NCBI GenBank assembly: GCA_964442745.1
Contig: CAYUAI010000099.1
Span: 1 to 14,281 of the forward strand
Origin: CAYUAI01 sp964442745
Lineage (GTDB): Bacteria > Pseudomonadota > Gammaproteobacteria > S012-40
Reading direction: 5' to 3'
DNA: 14,281 nt
Every line of letters starts with the position of its first letter. The first letter of the stretch is position 1. Below are positions 7,476 to 14,281 of the stretch, in pieces. Made by a program: the position numbers and the translations under genes. Below the pieces are notes generated by a model. That model worked only from the letters and a program-made list of their open reading frames with translations, had not been told where the DNA came from and ran no database searches.

Positions 7476-10010
7476 CTACATGCCCCCACCCATCCCACCC
7501 ATACCGCCACCACCGCCAGGCGCTGGGGCGGGAGCTGGTGTCGGGGTAGGCGCAGGACCCGGCGTCGGTGTCGTACCGGGAGGGGTGGTGCCAGGAGGCA
7601 AAGGTGTACCTCCCGGTGGTGTGGGTTGTGGCGTACCTGCTGCTGCCGTGACAACAATGGCACCGCTTCGGCCAGCGACATTATTGACATCCGTTGCAAT
7701 AACGTTCATTTGCCCGCCAAAAGGAATGGAGGTAGGAATACTCAATAACCCGTTGGCATTGATCGACGAAATCAAATTATTAGTGACACTCCAGGTATAC
7801 GGTGCCGTCCCACCAGTGGCAGCGAACTGTAAAGTCTGCCCCACACTCACCGTGCTTGCCGGAGATGTCACCGTGATTGATCCTACCCCTGGTCCTGGCG
7901 ATGGCCCCGGCGATGGAGTCGAAGCAGCGGCCTGCACCGTGACATTGGCTATATTTGGATCAATAACACCGTTTGAACTAACGATAATGGTGGCGGCACC
8001 CACACTCACCGCCGTCACTATCCCTGTACTAGTGCCAATACGTGCCACATTGCTATTGGATGATGCCCAATTATATGTTGGTCCGCCACCTGTCGCGGTT
8101 AACGTCCTGGTTTCATTCACCGTTAATGTCACTTGGCTCGGCACAATAGCCAACAAACTCACCGATGGATCGATAACCTTGGCTTTGATAACTAAGTATG
8201 CGCCATTGGCATCAACCACGCCAATACGCGCTGTTCCCAGCGCATTAGCACGGAGTACTGCTGTCTCAGTCGTCGCACTGCTCGTGTCAACGCTTGCAAC
8301 CGAGGTATTACTTGATGTCCACCGGTACGGCGCTTGGCCACCTTGCACAGCATAACTCAGCTGTTCATCGACACCAAGCATCTGAGTCCCGGCGGGCGAC
8401 AACGACAGCGCAGCGGTCGCTGTGACCCCAATAGCAACGGAAGCATTAACACCATTGGCATCAGTCGCAGTAATTTGTGCCACCCCTTCAGATCGCCCAA
8501 CCACAATACCCGTATTCGAATTAATTGTTACCACATTAGGATTATCCACTGACCAGGCTAATGGAAGCAAACCACCACGGACCGTCAGCCTTTGACTAAC
8601 CCCAACTGGCAACTCAAGATTTTTAGGGCTTAACTCCATAGGGCTCACCAGCACAATGGAAGTGCTGATTGGCACCGTGGAAACGGCTTGAAACGCGTTA
8701 ATTCGTCCACCGGATGCCACTTTACCTATGAGCGAATCCTGCTTGTCCACAGTATTGAGTAAGGCTGATCGCATATCACTAATTGTTAAGTGAGCATTCT
8801 GGGAAAGAAGGAGTCCTGCAACACCAGACACAAACGGTGCAGCAATGGATGAGCCACTGAGAACTTGGTAGCGATTATTTTTCGCCGTACTCAAAATCGC
8901 AACGCCAGGAGCAGCTAAATCCGTTGAACGAACCCCATAGTTAGAAAACTCAGCCAGTTGATCCCTATTATCTGTTGCCACAACGGCAATCACATTATTG
9001 ATATCATATGAACTCGGATAATGGGGGAATCCATCATTATCTTTCGCATCATTGCCGGCACCTACCACAAAAAGATGCCCGGCCGCATTGGCCGCCGACA
9101 ATGCATCATACATGGCTTGGCTAAATTTTCCACCACCCCAACTATTGTTAGAAATCCGTGCACCATTGGCCACCGCATATTCAAGCGCCGCAATCGCTTT
9201 TGATACACTCCCCACCCCTTGGTCATTAATAAATTTAAGCGGCATAATTTTGGCCTGCCAATTGACCCCGGTGATGCCTGCCTGATTATTGCCAGTCGCC
9301 GCCAAGGTACCTGCGACATGAGTACCATGATCGCGCCGATCCATCGGGTCATTGCTATTATTCACAAAATTCCAGCCATTCACATCATCAATGAAACCAT
9401 TGCTGTCATCATCAATGCCATTGTTCGGAATCTCATTAACGTTCACCCATATGTTATCTTTCAAGTCAGGATGCAGGTAATCCACACCGCTATCAATGAC
9501 CGCAATCACAATATCATTGCCGGTTTGTAAATCCCAGGCTTCAGGGGCATCAATATCGGCATCAATACGACCACCGAGTTGCCCAATATTGTTTAATCCA
9601 TCTAACTCGCTAAATCGTGCATCATTAGGCATCGCCAAAGACCACACCACATAATCCGGTTCTGCATATTCGATATTGGTTTGTTTTTCCAAGTCAGCCA
9701 AGGTTTGTTGCAAATCCTGACTTCGACGCAACGAGGAACGCGTCAATCCGGGCACTAACCTAAGTTGTTGTGGCCGAATTAAACCAGCGGCCCGCAAACG
9801 TTGCACTGCCCGACCATCGGTCACCGCTGTCGCATCTTTAAATTTAACCAAAACACTATACGATCCCGGCTCGATTTCCGGTGCACCAGGTTGAGTATGA
9901 GATTGCGAGGGAATGGATTCAGCACAGGCCCATAACAAGAAAACAGCACCCACCAGGCTATACACTTTTATTTGAAGCAACAAGAAAGATTTAGCGGCCT
10001 GGTAGCTCAT
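7476..10010 (-). CDS. Subtilisin-like S8 peptidase with Ig-like repeats, probable lipoprotein
   Basis: An 844-residue secreted serine protease. The N-terminus has a hydrophobic segment ending LLWAC, an approximate lipobox with Cys29, so membrane anchoring is likely. Residues 49-122 resemble an inhibitor-I9-type propeptide (YSVLVKFKD ... IEYAEPDYVV). The catalytic domain (about 145-445) has all S8 landmarks: Asp173 in VIDSGVD, an acidic insert DDDSNGFIDDVNGWNF (200-215), His228 in DHGTHVAGT, Asn320 in GAGND and Ser388 in GSSIAAP. Next come about four Ig-like (BIG2-type) repeats, near 455-530, 533-612, 618-693 and 710-790, recognisable by GG-PY-W and VA-I/V patterns. A Pro/Thr/Ala-rich linker (795-832) leads to a Gly/Met tail, GGGGGMGGMGGGM. 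A GGGG ribosome binding site lies before the ATG. The gene converges on the GH114 gene; both act outside the cytoplasm. Confidence 0.93.
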   Translation of the reverse strand: MSYQAAKSFLLLQIKVYSLVGAVFLLWACAESIPSQSHTQPGAPEIEPGSYSVLVKFKDATAVTDGRAVQRLRAAGLIRPQQLRLVPGLTRSSLRRSQDLQQTLADLEKQTNIEYAEPDYVVWSLAMPNDARFSELDGLNNIGQLGGRIDADIDAPEAWDLQTGNDIVIAVIDSGVDYLHPDLKDNIWVNVNEIPNNGIDDDSNGFIDDVNGWNFVNNSNDPMDRRDHGTHVAGTLAATGNNQAGITGVNWQAKIMPLKFINDQGVGSVSKAIAALEYAVANGARISNNSWGGGKFSQAMYDALSAANAAGHLFVVGAGNDAKDNDGFPHYPSSYDINNVIAVVATDNRDQLAEFSNYGVRSTDLAAPGVAILSTAKNNRYQVLSGSSIAAPFVSGVAGLLLSQNAHLTISDMRSALLNTVDKQDSLIGKVASGGRINAFQAVSTVPISTSIVLVSPMELSPKNLELPVGVSQRLTVRGGLLPLAWSVDNPNVVTINSNTGIVVGRSEGVAQITATDANGVNASVAIGVTATAALSLSPAGTQMLGVDEQLSYAVQGGQAPYRWTSSNTSVASVDTSSATTETAVLRANALGTARIGVVDANGAYLVIKAKVIDPSVSLLAIVPSQVTLTVNETRTLTATGGGPTYNWASSNSNVARIGTSTGIVTAVSVGAATIIVSSNGVIDPNIANVTVQAAASTPSPGPSPGPGVGSITVTSPASTVSVGQTLQFAATGGTAPYTWSVTNNLISSINANGLLSIPTSIPFGGQMNVIATDVNNVAGRSGAIVVTAAAGTPQPTPPGGTPLPPGTTPPGTTPTPGPAPTPTPAPAPAPGGGGGMGGMGGGM

Positions 10011-10249
10011 GGATAACCCCCACAGTTATAAAACATCCATCACGAATGCGTGTTAGGTACGATAGCACGCGTTCTTGTCAGTAAGATAAAAACGACAATG
10101 AGTTTGATGACGACGAACCACTGAGAAATTTTCGATGACTATCTTTTATAATTATTACGCGATGGTCTTCGGTATCTGTACGTTTTTGTTATTATTTGAG
10201 TAATAATTATTTTTAATTATAGTTAGGCCTTCTCCGCGACCGCCCTCAC

Positions 10250-10275
10250 GGAAGTTATTCCATGCCCATTCCTTA
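10250..10275 (+). repeat. 26-bp dispersed repeat, copy B
   Basis: It matches 125-150 at 22 of 26 positions in the same orientation, with the identical core TGCCCATTCC. It lies in the intergenic region 240 bp upstream of the protease start. The role is unknown. Confidence 0.45.
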
Positions 10276-10491
10276 CCTTAAAGTATAGGACACCAAGCAA
10301 CGAATAACATCCCAATGTGGTGAAAATTTCAATCTAACGAGACTAAAATTATAGCCAAACACTTACTTTCATCAAAAAAATCCTGTATTCCATACGAGTA
10401 ATCGTGAATTATCGGATAATCAATTTTACCTGAAAGGCTTTTAGATTGATGACCGAACAGTTTTTTGCATATCATTCCTCATGAGCATTGT

Positions 10492-10530
10492 TAACAAAAA
10501 ACGATTGACTCAATAACCAATTTTTTGTTA
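10492..10530 (+). promoter_or_regulatory. Inverted repeat over a candidate -35 box ahead of the rtcB cluster
   Basis: TAACAAAAAA (10492-10501) and TTTTTTGTTA (10521-10530) are perfect 10-bp inverted repeats. Between them lies TTGACT, a good -35 hexamer, but the hexamer 17 bases later (TTAGAG) is a poor -10. The arrangement could be an operator over a weak promoter for the leader ORF at 10581. It could instead be a bidirectional terminator, since the right arm is thymine-rich. Confidence 0.35.
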
Positions 10531-10580
10531 GAGTTCGGCACAGTTTTCAACTAATCTACTTTAATCCGAAGGAGGCCGAC

Positions 10581-10640
10581 ATGATATCTATTGCAAACAA
10601 CCTGAGTATGTTGAGCCTCGTCCAGTTTATCGATTTCTAA
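10581..10640 (+). CDS. 19-codon leader ORF with a perfect Shine-Dalgarno
   Basis: AAGGAGG (10569-10575) lies five bases before ATG, the strongest ribosome binding site in the window. The ORF encodes MISIANNLSMLSLVQFIDF and stops at TAA (10638-10640). Just after it, TTGATCT (10648-10654) and AGATCAA (10663-10669) form a 7-bp hairpin. Remarkably, the same frame then stays open for 64 more codons (to TAA at 10833-10835), with a hydrophobic stretch ELLLLTNALLLACQ, and ends two bases before the RbfA-like start. It may be a true leader peptide controlling the operon, or the front of an 84-codon small membrane protein broken by one nonsense change. I do not recognise the sequence. Confidence 0.5.
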   Translation: MISIANNLSMLSLVQFIDF

Positions 10641-10837
10641 AATTTTTTTGATCTTTGTCTAGAGATCAAGGACTCAGCCTCTTACTATACTCTTCAAAAA
10701 TTTAGCTTTTTCGGGCTTGGTTACGAGTTATTGCTGCTCACCAATGCGTTACTGCTGGCCTGTCAAAAATTGAAACGATCTGATTGCGTATGTCATTATT
10801 TTATACGATTACGCGTCGACTCACTTTCGGAATAAAA

Positions 10838-11290
10838 ATGAACAAAAATAACAAATGGCTTACCGATGCTCATACTTGCTGTGCTGAATTAGGACCTGAA
10901 GATGGCGTAGATCCTCGTTTACTAAACAATAAAAAATGGAAAAGCAAAAAATCCAGCCATTTTGATTGCCGTAAACAGGGACAACTCTGCAAACAAGTCG
11001 AGAGAACCATCACTCTTTTTTTTGCCGGTGAATCATTGCAGCCAGAATTAAATGACCTATCAGTGAAAGAGATTGAATTAACCACTAGTGGTAAAATGCT
11101 TTCCGTGGTATTGCTCATTCCAACAGCGATGGGTCATGAAGAATTAAACGGTATCGTTGATGCCTTGTCACGCGTGCGCGGCTTGATAAGATCGGTGGTG
11201 ACACAAAGCATTCATCGTAAACGAGCGCCTTCCATCCAATTTCGAATTGCCAGCGTCGAAACACCGTTCTATTGTGAAAGGGAGATATGA
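10838..11290 (+). CDS. RbfA-like protein (ribosome-binding factor A family)
   Basis: A 150-residue protein. Residues about 44-138 follow the RbfA KH-like fold: CRKQGQLCKQVERTITLFF (44-62, first helix), NDLSVKEIELTTSGKMLSVV (72-91, central strands), EELNGIVDALSRVRGLIRSV (101-120, second helix) and HRKRAPSIQFRI (126-137, final strand, like RKR-P-L-F in RbfA). The N-terminal 40 residues (AELGPEDGVDPR, then a Lys/Ser-rich stretch) are extra. True RbfA matures the 30S subunit, binding near the 3' end of 16S rRNA; housekeeping rbfA normally sits with nusA-infB-truB, so this is probably a paralogue. I chose ATG 10838; an upstream in-frame TTG (10784) and ATG (10790) overlap the leader frame. The stop lies one base before rtcB, so the two are coupled. 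Confidence 0.72.
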   Translation: MNKNNKWLTDAHTCCAELGPEDGVDPRLLNNKKWKSKKSSHFDCRKQGQLCKQVERTITLFFAGESLQPELNDLSVKEIELTTSGKMLSVVLLIPTAMGHEELNGIVDALSRVRGLIRSVVTQSIHRKRAPSIQFRIASVETPFYCEREI

Positions 11291-11291
11291 C

Positions 11292-12488
11292 ATGCCCATT
11301 CAAAAAATCATGAGCAAAGGAAAAGTGCCCGTAAAAATTTATACAAAAGACATCGAGCATGAAGCCTTGCGGCAATTGTACAACATGTCGCAACTGCCGT
11401 TCATTCACCATCATATCGCGGCAATGCCGGATGTGCATTTAGGCAAAGGGGCCACGGTAGGATCAGTGATTCCTAGTAAAGGTGCGATTATCCCTGCCGC
11501 TGGCGGCGTAGATATCGGATGCGGCATGAATGCCTTACGCCTGTCGATTAACGCAAGCGATTTACCCGATAATTTGCGTAAAATACGTTCCGTGATTGAA
11601 TCGGTTATACCGGTGGGTTTTGAACGGCATAAGTCAGACCGAGCACGCTCATCCACCGTAAAATCACTCAATCAAGGATTGCATCAAATCTTGCGGCAGC
11701 ATCCAAAAATAACAAAAATTCAGAAGAAACCTTACCAAACATGGATACGCCAACTGGGCACATTGGGCGGAGGTAATCACTTCATTGAAATATGTTTAGA
11801 CGAAAATGCTCATGTTTGGATCATGTTGCATTCCGGTAGCCGGGGGATTGGCAACGCCATTGGTCAGTATTTTATTCATCTAGCTAAAAAAGACATGCAA
11901 CAACATATTGTCAATTTACCCGATAAAGATCTAGCTTATTTTACCGAAGGGGCACAACATTTTGACGATTATGTAGCAGCGGTACACTGGGCACAAGACT
12001 ATGCCATGAGTAACCGACGCGAGATGATGTATTTAATCACCGAAATCCTTCGTAAACATTTGCCTAAATTTGGCGTGACTAAAGAGGCCATCAATTGTCA
12101 CCACAATTATGTGGCTATCGAGCGACATTTTGGTGAGCAAGTGTATATCACGCGTAAAGGTGCCATTCGGGCAGGAAAAGATGAGTTAGGTATTATCCCC
12201 GGCAGCATGGGCGCAAAATCTTACATTGTACGTGGCAAAGGCAACCCACAATCTTTCTGCTCTTGTGCCCACGGCGCCGGGCGTCGTATGAGCCGCACCG
12301 CCGCCAAACGGAAATTTAGCCAAGATGATCTTGAAGCGCAAACTCAAGGCATTGAATGCCGCAAAGACAAAGCCGTGATTGATGAGATACCAAGTGCCTA
12401 TAAGGATATTGATGATGTCATGGAAAACCAAAACGACTTAATCGAAGTAGTACACACGCTGCGTCAAGTAGTATGTATCAAAGGTTAA
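11292..12488 (+). CDS. rtcB: 3'-phosphate/5'-hydroxyl RNA ligase RtcB
   Basis: RtcB joins RNA 2',3'-cyclic or 3'-phosphate ends to 5'-OH ends using GTP and Mn2+, repairing tRNA and rRNA cut by endonuclease toxins. The 398-residue product is collinear with E. coli RtcB (408). The metal and guanylation centre is complete: MPDVHLGKG (45-53), VDIGCGMNALR with Cys77, GTLGGGNHFIE (156-166) with Asn162 and His163, MLHSGSRGIGN (178-188), INCHHNY (267-273), GIIPGSMGAKS (300-310) and SFCSCAHGAGRRMSRT (321-336), where His327 is the guanylated residue. The frame is open from 11247, but ATG 11292 follows GGGAG and gives the family N-terminus. It sits one base after the RbfA-like gene and 12 bp before the E-E-I-Q-S-D-W gene, so these three form one operon. 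No rtcA, rtcR or prfH is visible. Confidence 0.97.
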   Translation: MPIQKIMSKGKVPVKIYTKDIEHEALRQLYNMSQLPFIHHHIAAMPDVHLGKGATVGSVIPSKGAIIPAAGGVDIGCGMNALRLSINASDLPDNLRKIRSVIESVIPVGFERHKSDRARSSTVKSLNQGLHQILRQHPKITKIQKKPYQTWIRQLGTLGGGNHFIEICLDENAHVWIMLHSGSRGIGNAIGQYFIHLAKKDMQQHIVNLPDKDLAYFTEGAQHFDDYVAAVHWAQDYAMSNRREMMYLITEILRKHLPKFGVTKEAINCHHNYVAIERHFGEQVYITRKGAIRAGKDELGIIPGSMGAKSYIVRGKGNPQSFCSCAHGAGRRMSRTAAKRKFSQDDLEAQTQGIECRKDKAVIDEIPSAYKDIDDVMENQNDLIEVVHTLRQVVCIKG

Positions 12489-12500
12489 AGAGAATTCATC

Positions 12501-13445
12501 ATGCATCAACAAGAAGTCAAAGAAATTATTGCGTGTTTACCACGAGGCAAGACCGAGTTTTTGTATGCGAAAGGGCAGTATGCCGTTGACATAATGACGC
12601 AGTATCTAAGACAAGATCAATCGATTGCGCACCTCAAGCAATCTCGTTATGCCGCACTGCTCAATCAACCTGCATTTAAGACGGCACTGGCGGCAGCGGG
12701 CAATGGTATATTAACACAACAAATGTTATCGAAAGCCAATTTACCCAAACCACTGCCTTTCATTTTAACGTTAGCGTCGTGGGGTGGCATTGACAATGGA
12801 TATCAAACATCACGCCGTGGATATAATTTGGTATTACAATTAAATTTTGCCCGTGAACACGATATGATGTATCGGGATCTGGTGAAACCACGAGAAGATG
12901 CGCTTTTTAATTATAAAGGACATCCCATCATGCGTAAGGCACAACGCGAATTTTTCTGTGAAACCTTGGCCTGGTCACGTATTGATATCGATTTTGATCA
13001 AAATAGTGCTTTGATTGAAGAAATTCAAAGTGACTGGGTACGCCTTGCCCGTGAAGCGCAACTCGCCCGCACTAAAACTCGACACAAACAAGCCGGACGC
13101 TACTGGGCTAAACATATGGCGGGCTCTCGGCAAGCCTTAACCCAATATGTTAAAGAAGTGCTATTACCTTACGAAAAAATATGGGCCGAAGCCATGTTAA
13201 TGGCCACCATCTCATTAATCCAGCGAGAGCTGGGCATTCGAACCATTTATTACCATGGTTTCGAGTCCGGTATCGCCTTAAAAGATACCGGCACGTTTCC
13301 ACCTCGCTCGCTGTATACTGTTTTACCAAAACGTTTTTGTTTCGAGCAAACGGCGTATGGCCCCGCGTTTTTGATGGACGCTCCCGAAATTCGTAAAAAA
13401 TACCGATCCGCTACCCACGGACATTGGTACCGTTTGACGCATTAG
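12501..13445 (+). CDS. RtcB-linked protein of unknown function with an EEIQSDW motif (3' end probably frameshifted)
   Basis: A 314-residue soluble protein that I cannot name. The centre has SALIEEIQSDW (169-179); an I-E-E-I/L-Q-S-D-W block followed by a P-x-x-x-x-W helix occurs, as I remember, in large polyvalent proteins of phages and mobile elements. Here the second part is LLPYEKIWAEAMLMATISLI (221-240), then GIRTIYYHGFESGIALKD (245-262). There is no signal peptide or membrane segment. It starts 12 bp after rtcB, so it is part of the operon. The annotated stop at 13445 may be false: dropping one base near 13433 continues in good coding sense as FDALAQRCLGSKEWATQQ and onward to TGA at 13523-13525, about 30 more residues. 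Either the gene is newly broken or the base is a sequencing error. Function could be RNA- or nucleotide-related given its neighbours; that is inference. Confidence 0.7.
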   Translation: MHQQEVKEIIACLPRGKTEFLYAKGQYAVDIMTQYLRQDQSIAHLKQSRYAALLNQPAFKTALAAAGNGILTQQMLSKANLPKPLPFILTLASWGGIDNGYQTSRRGYNLVLQLNFAREHDMMYRDLVKPREDALFNYKGHPIMRKAQREFFCETLAWSRIDIDFDQNSALIEEIQSDWVRLAREAQLARTKTRHKQAGRYWAKHMAGSRQALTQYVKEVLLPYEKIWAEAMLMATISLIQRELGIRTIYYHGFESGIALKDTGTFPPRSLYTVLPKRFCFEQTAYGPAFLMDAPEIRKKYRSATHGHWYRLTH

Positions 13446-13500
13446 CCCAACGTTGTTTAGGTAGTAAGGAATGGGCGACGCAACAAGTGACACCTCAATG

Positions 13501-13971
13501 TTATAGCCAACGCTTAACCCGGTGACAATAATTTTTGTATTCATCGCCAAATTTGTCCATCAAATAGCTTTCTTCCCGTTCAATGACATGCTTATTAAGA
13601 ATGATGACCAGTAGCGGAACCGTTAATAATATCCATGTATTTGCAATCGCTAAACCGATGCCAGAAATAAACACCACCGCGCCAAGATACATCGGATTCC
13701 TAGTCAATCTATACGCCCCCTTCATCACAATTTTTGTCGTTGGAGTGCGCACATCCAGGCTAGTTTTCGCTTTTTTCTGCCCTAAAACGGCCCAAAAAGA
13801 AAAGATCAACGAAGCCAAAATACATACGACACCGATAATTTTTATGATAAAAAAGTCCAACACAGATAGAGGAAAAATCATATTAACCAAGAGACCTAAT
13901 CCAATCGCCGCAAAAAAATAGACGGGTGGTATGACCTTGATACCCGCATCATCTGGTTGCATACTGTTCAT
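13501..13971 (-). CDS. Isoprenylcysteine carboxyl methyltransferase (ICMT/PEMT-like) family membrane protein
   Basis: A 156-residue integral membrane protein. Hydrophobic helices lie at about 13-35, 40-62 and 94-125. The family signature is clear: GAYRLTRNPMYLGAVVFISG (85-104) and, near the C-terminus, EREESYLMDKFGDEYKNYCHRVKRW (starting at 131), both of which bind S-adenosylmethionine at the cytoplasmic face. Bacterial members are small methyltransferases with mostly unknown substrates (lipids or isoprenoid-like compounds). The ATG at 13971 follows AAGGTG. Its 3' end lies 55 bp from the annotated stop of the convergent rtcB-cluster gene, or overlaps it by 25 bp if that gene is extended to 13525. 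Confidence 0.88.
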   Translation of the reverse strand: MNSMQPDDAGIKVIPPVYFFAAIGLGLLVNMIFPLSVLDFFIIKIIGVVCILASLIFSFWAVLGQKKAKTSLDVRTPTTKIVMKGAYRLTRNPMYLGAVVFISGIGLAIANTWILLTVPLLVIILNKHVIEREESYLMDKFGDEYKNYCHRVKRWL

Positions 13972-14281
13972 TAATACACCTTATTTTCTTAGAAATTTAA
14001 ACCATATCACAGACTTCAGCTCGGGCATAAAACACTGGGCTGATGAAATACATTGGATTTTCAGACGTCTGTGCTCAGAACTAGTACGATGGTTAACGAG
14101 TCGTAAGTTGGACGGGGTAAAAAGGCCTAGATTCATAACGCTATGGATATATGAATTCAACTTTGCTGTTTTTTGCGACGGGTGGGCTGCTAGGAATAGG
14201 CATTCCCACGCAGAAGCAAATGAACCATACTATGGCGTGACCGGATTAAATAGATACCTTTTTTAGAGGTTTTTGCCTTGC
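13972..14281. other. Terminal gene-free region with one small candidate ORF
   Basis: No clear gene in these 310 bases. The left end should carry the promoter of the leftward methyltransferase-like gene. A plus-strand ORF at 14151-14240 encodes 29 residues, starting MNSTLLFFATGGLLGIGIPT, hydrophobic like a signal or small membrane peptide, but its ribosome binding site (GGAT) is weak. A longer plus-strand frame through this region overlaps the methyltransferase gene and shows no family resemblance. Confidence 0.35.

Larger units (their letters stand above)
10011..10580. other. Divergent intergenic region between the protease and the rtcB cluster
   Basis: About 570 bp without a supported gene. 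It should hold the leftward promoter of the protease gene and the rightward promoter of the rtcB cluster. Bases 10140-10225 are very AT-rich, with ATTATT/AATAAT inverted bases near 10190-10210. The dispersed repeat copy at 10250-10275 and a 10-bp inverted repeat at 10492-10530 also lie here. I looked for a sigma-54 promoter (GG then GC twelve bases apart), because E. coli rtcBA has one, and found no convincing match. Confidence 0.4.

Noticed and set aside
7480..8355. A 291-codon plus-strand frame rich in Pro, Gly and Val
   Set aside because: It is the complement of the protease's repetitive Ig-like and Gly/Pro-rich C-terminal coding sequence, and has no ribosome binding site or family resemblance.
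10720..10760. A sigma-54 promoter ahead of the RbfA-like gene
   Set aside because: TTGG and TTGC elements are present, but the GG-to-GC spacing is 12 bases rather than 10, and the match at 10532-10550 lacks the GC.
13931..14266. A 111-codon plus-strand frame at the right end
   Set aside because: It overlaps the start of the well-supported methyltransferase-like gene on the other strand and has no recognisable domain.
1..14281. tRNA, rRNA or CRISPR features
   Set aside because: I saw no cloverleaf with a CCA-type end, no rRNA-like stretch and no regularly spaced repeats.

Overview
The window looks like chromosomal DNA of a gammaproteobacterium. FabI and RtcB both read very close to their Escherichia coli counterparts along their whole length, but the base composition is moderate to low GC and the intergenic DNA is full of decayed genes. 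A Legionellales-like organism would fit; that placement is inference from style, not from a marker gene.

Left part (1-3602, minus strand): panB (pantothenate synthesis), an EamA/DMT-family permease, a histidine-phosphatase-family protein and a GNAT acetyltransferase all run leftwards. Upstream of the acetyltransferase lies a broken class I SAM methyltransferase (3111-3602), with two frameshifts and two in-frame stops. Its last codons overlap the acetyltransferase start, so the two were probably once coupled. A 66-bp nested palindrome (2522-2587) sits between the phosphatase and acetyltransferase genes. Its core recurs at 4942-4974.

Middle part (3772-7205, plus strand): fabI (fatty-acid synthesis) with a hairpin just after its stop, then about 1.3 kb of debris. 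The debris holds a short coding-like remnant, a 13-bp direct repeat, the second copy of the palindromic repeat, the C-terminal end of a DDE-type transposase with an in-frame stop, and unidentified coding-like fragments. It ends at a strong ribosome binding site in front of a secreted GH114 endo-alpha-1,4-polygalactosaminidase-type glycoside hydrolase with an extra N-terminal domain and a Gly/Asn/Thr linker.

Facing the hydrolase is a large secreted, probably lipid-anchored subtilisin-family protease (7476-10010, minus). It has an intact catalytic triad, several Ig-like repeats, a Pro/Thr linker and a Gly/Met tail. The two genes together suggest an extracellular degradative function (matrix polysaccharide plus protein).

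Right part (10581-13525, plus strand): the most interesting block. A tiny leader ORF with a perfect Shine-Dalgarno sequence precedes three tightly packed genes: an RbfA-like protein, the RNA ligase RtcB, and an unnamed protein carrying an E-E-I-Q-S-D-W motif that I know from large phage polyvalent proteins. RbfA binds the 30S subunit near the 3' end of 16S rRNA, and RtcB rejoins cleaved RNA including 16S rRNA. The cluster therefore looks like a candidate ribosome-directed RNA repair operon. The third gene appears to have a single-base frameshift close to its 3' end. A small isoprenylcysteine-methyltransferase-like membrane protein (minus) and about 300 bp without a clear gene close the window.
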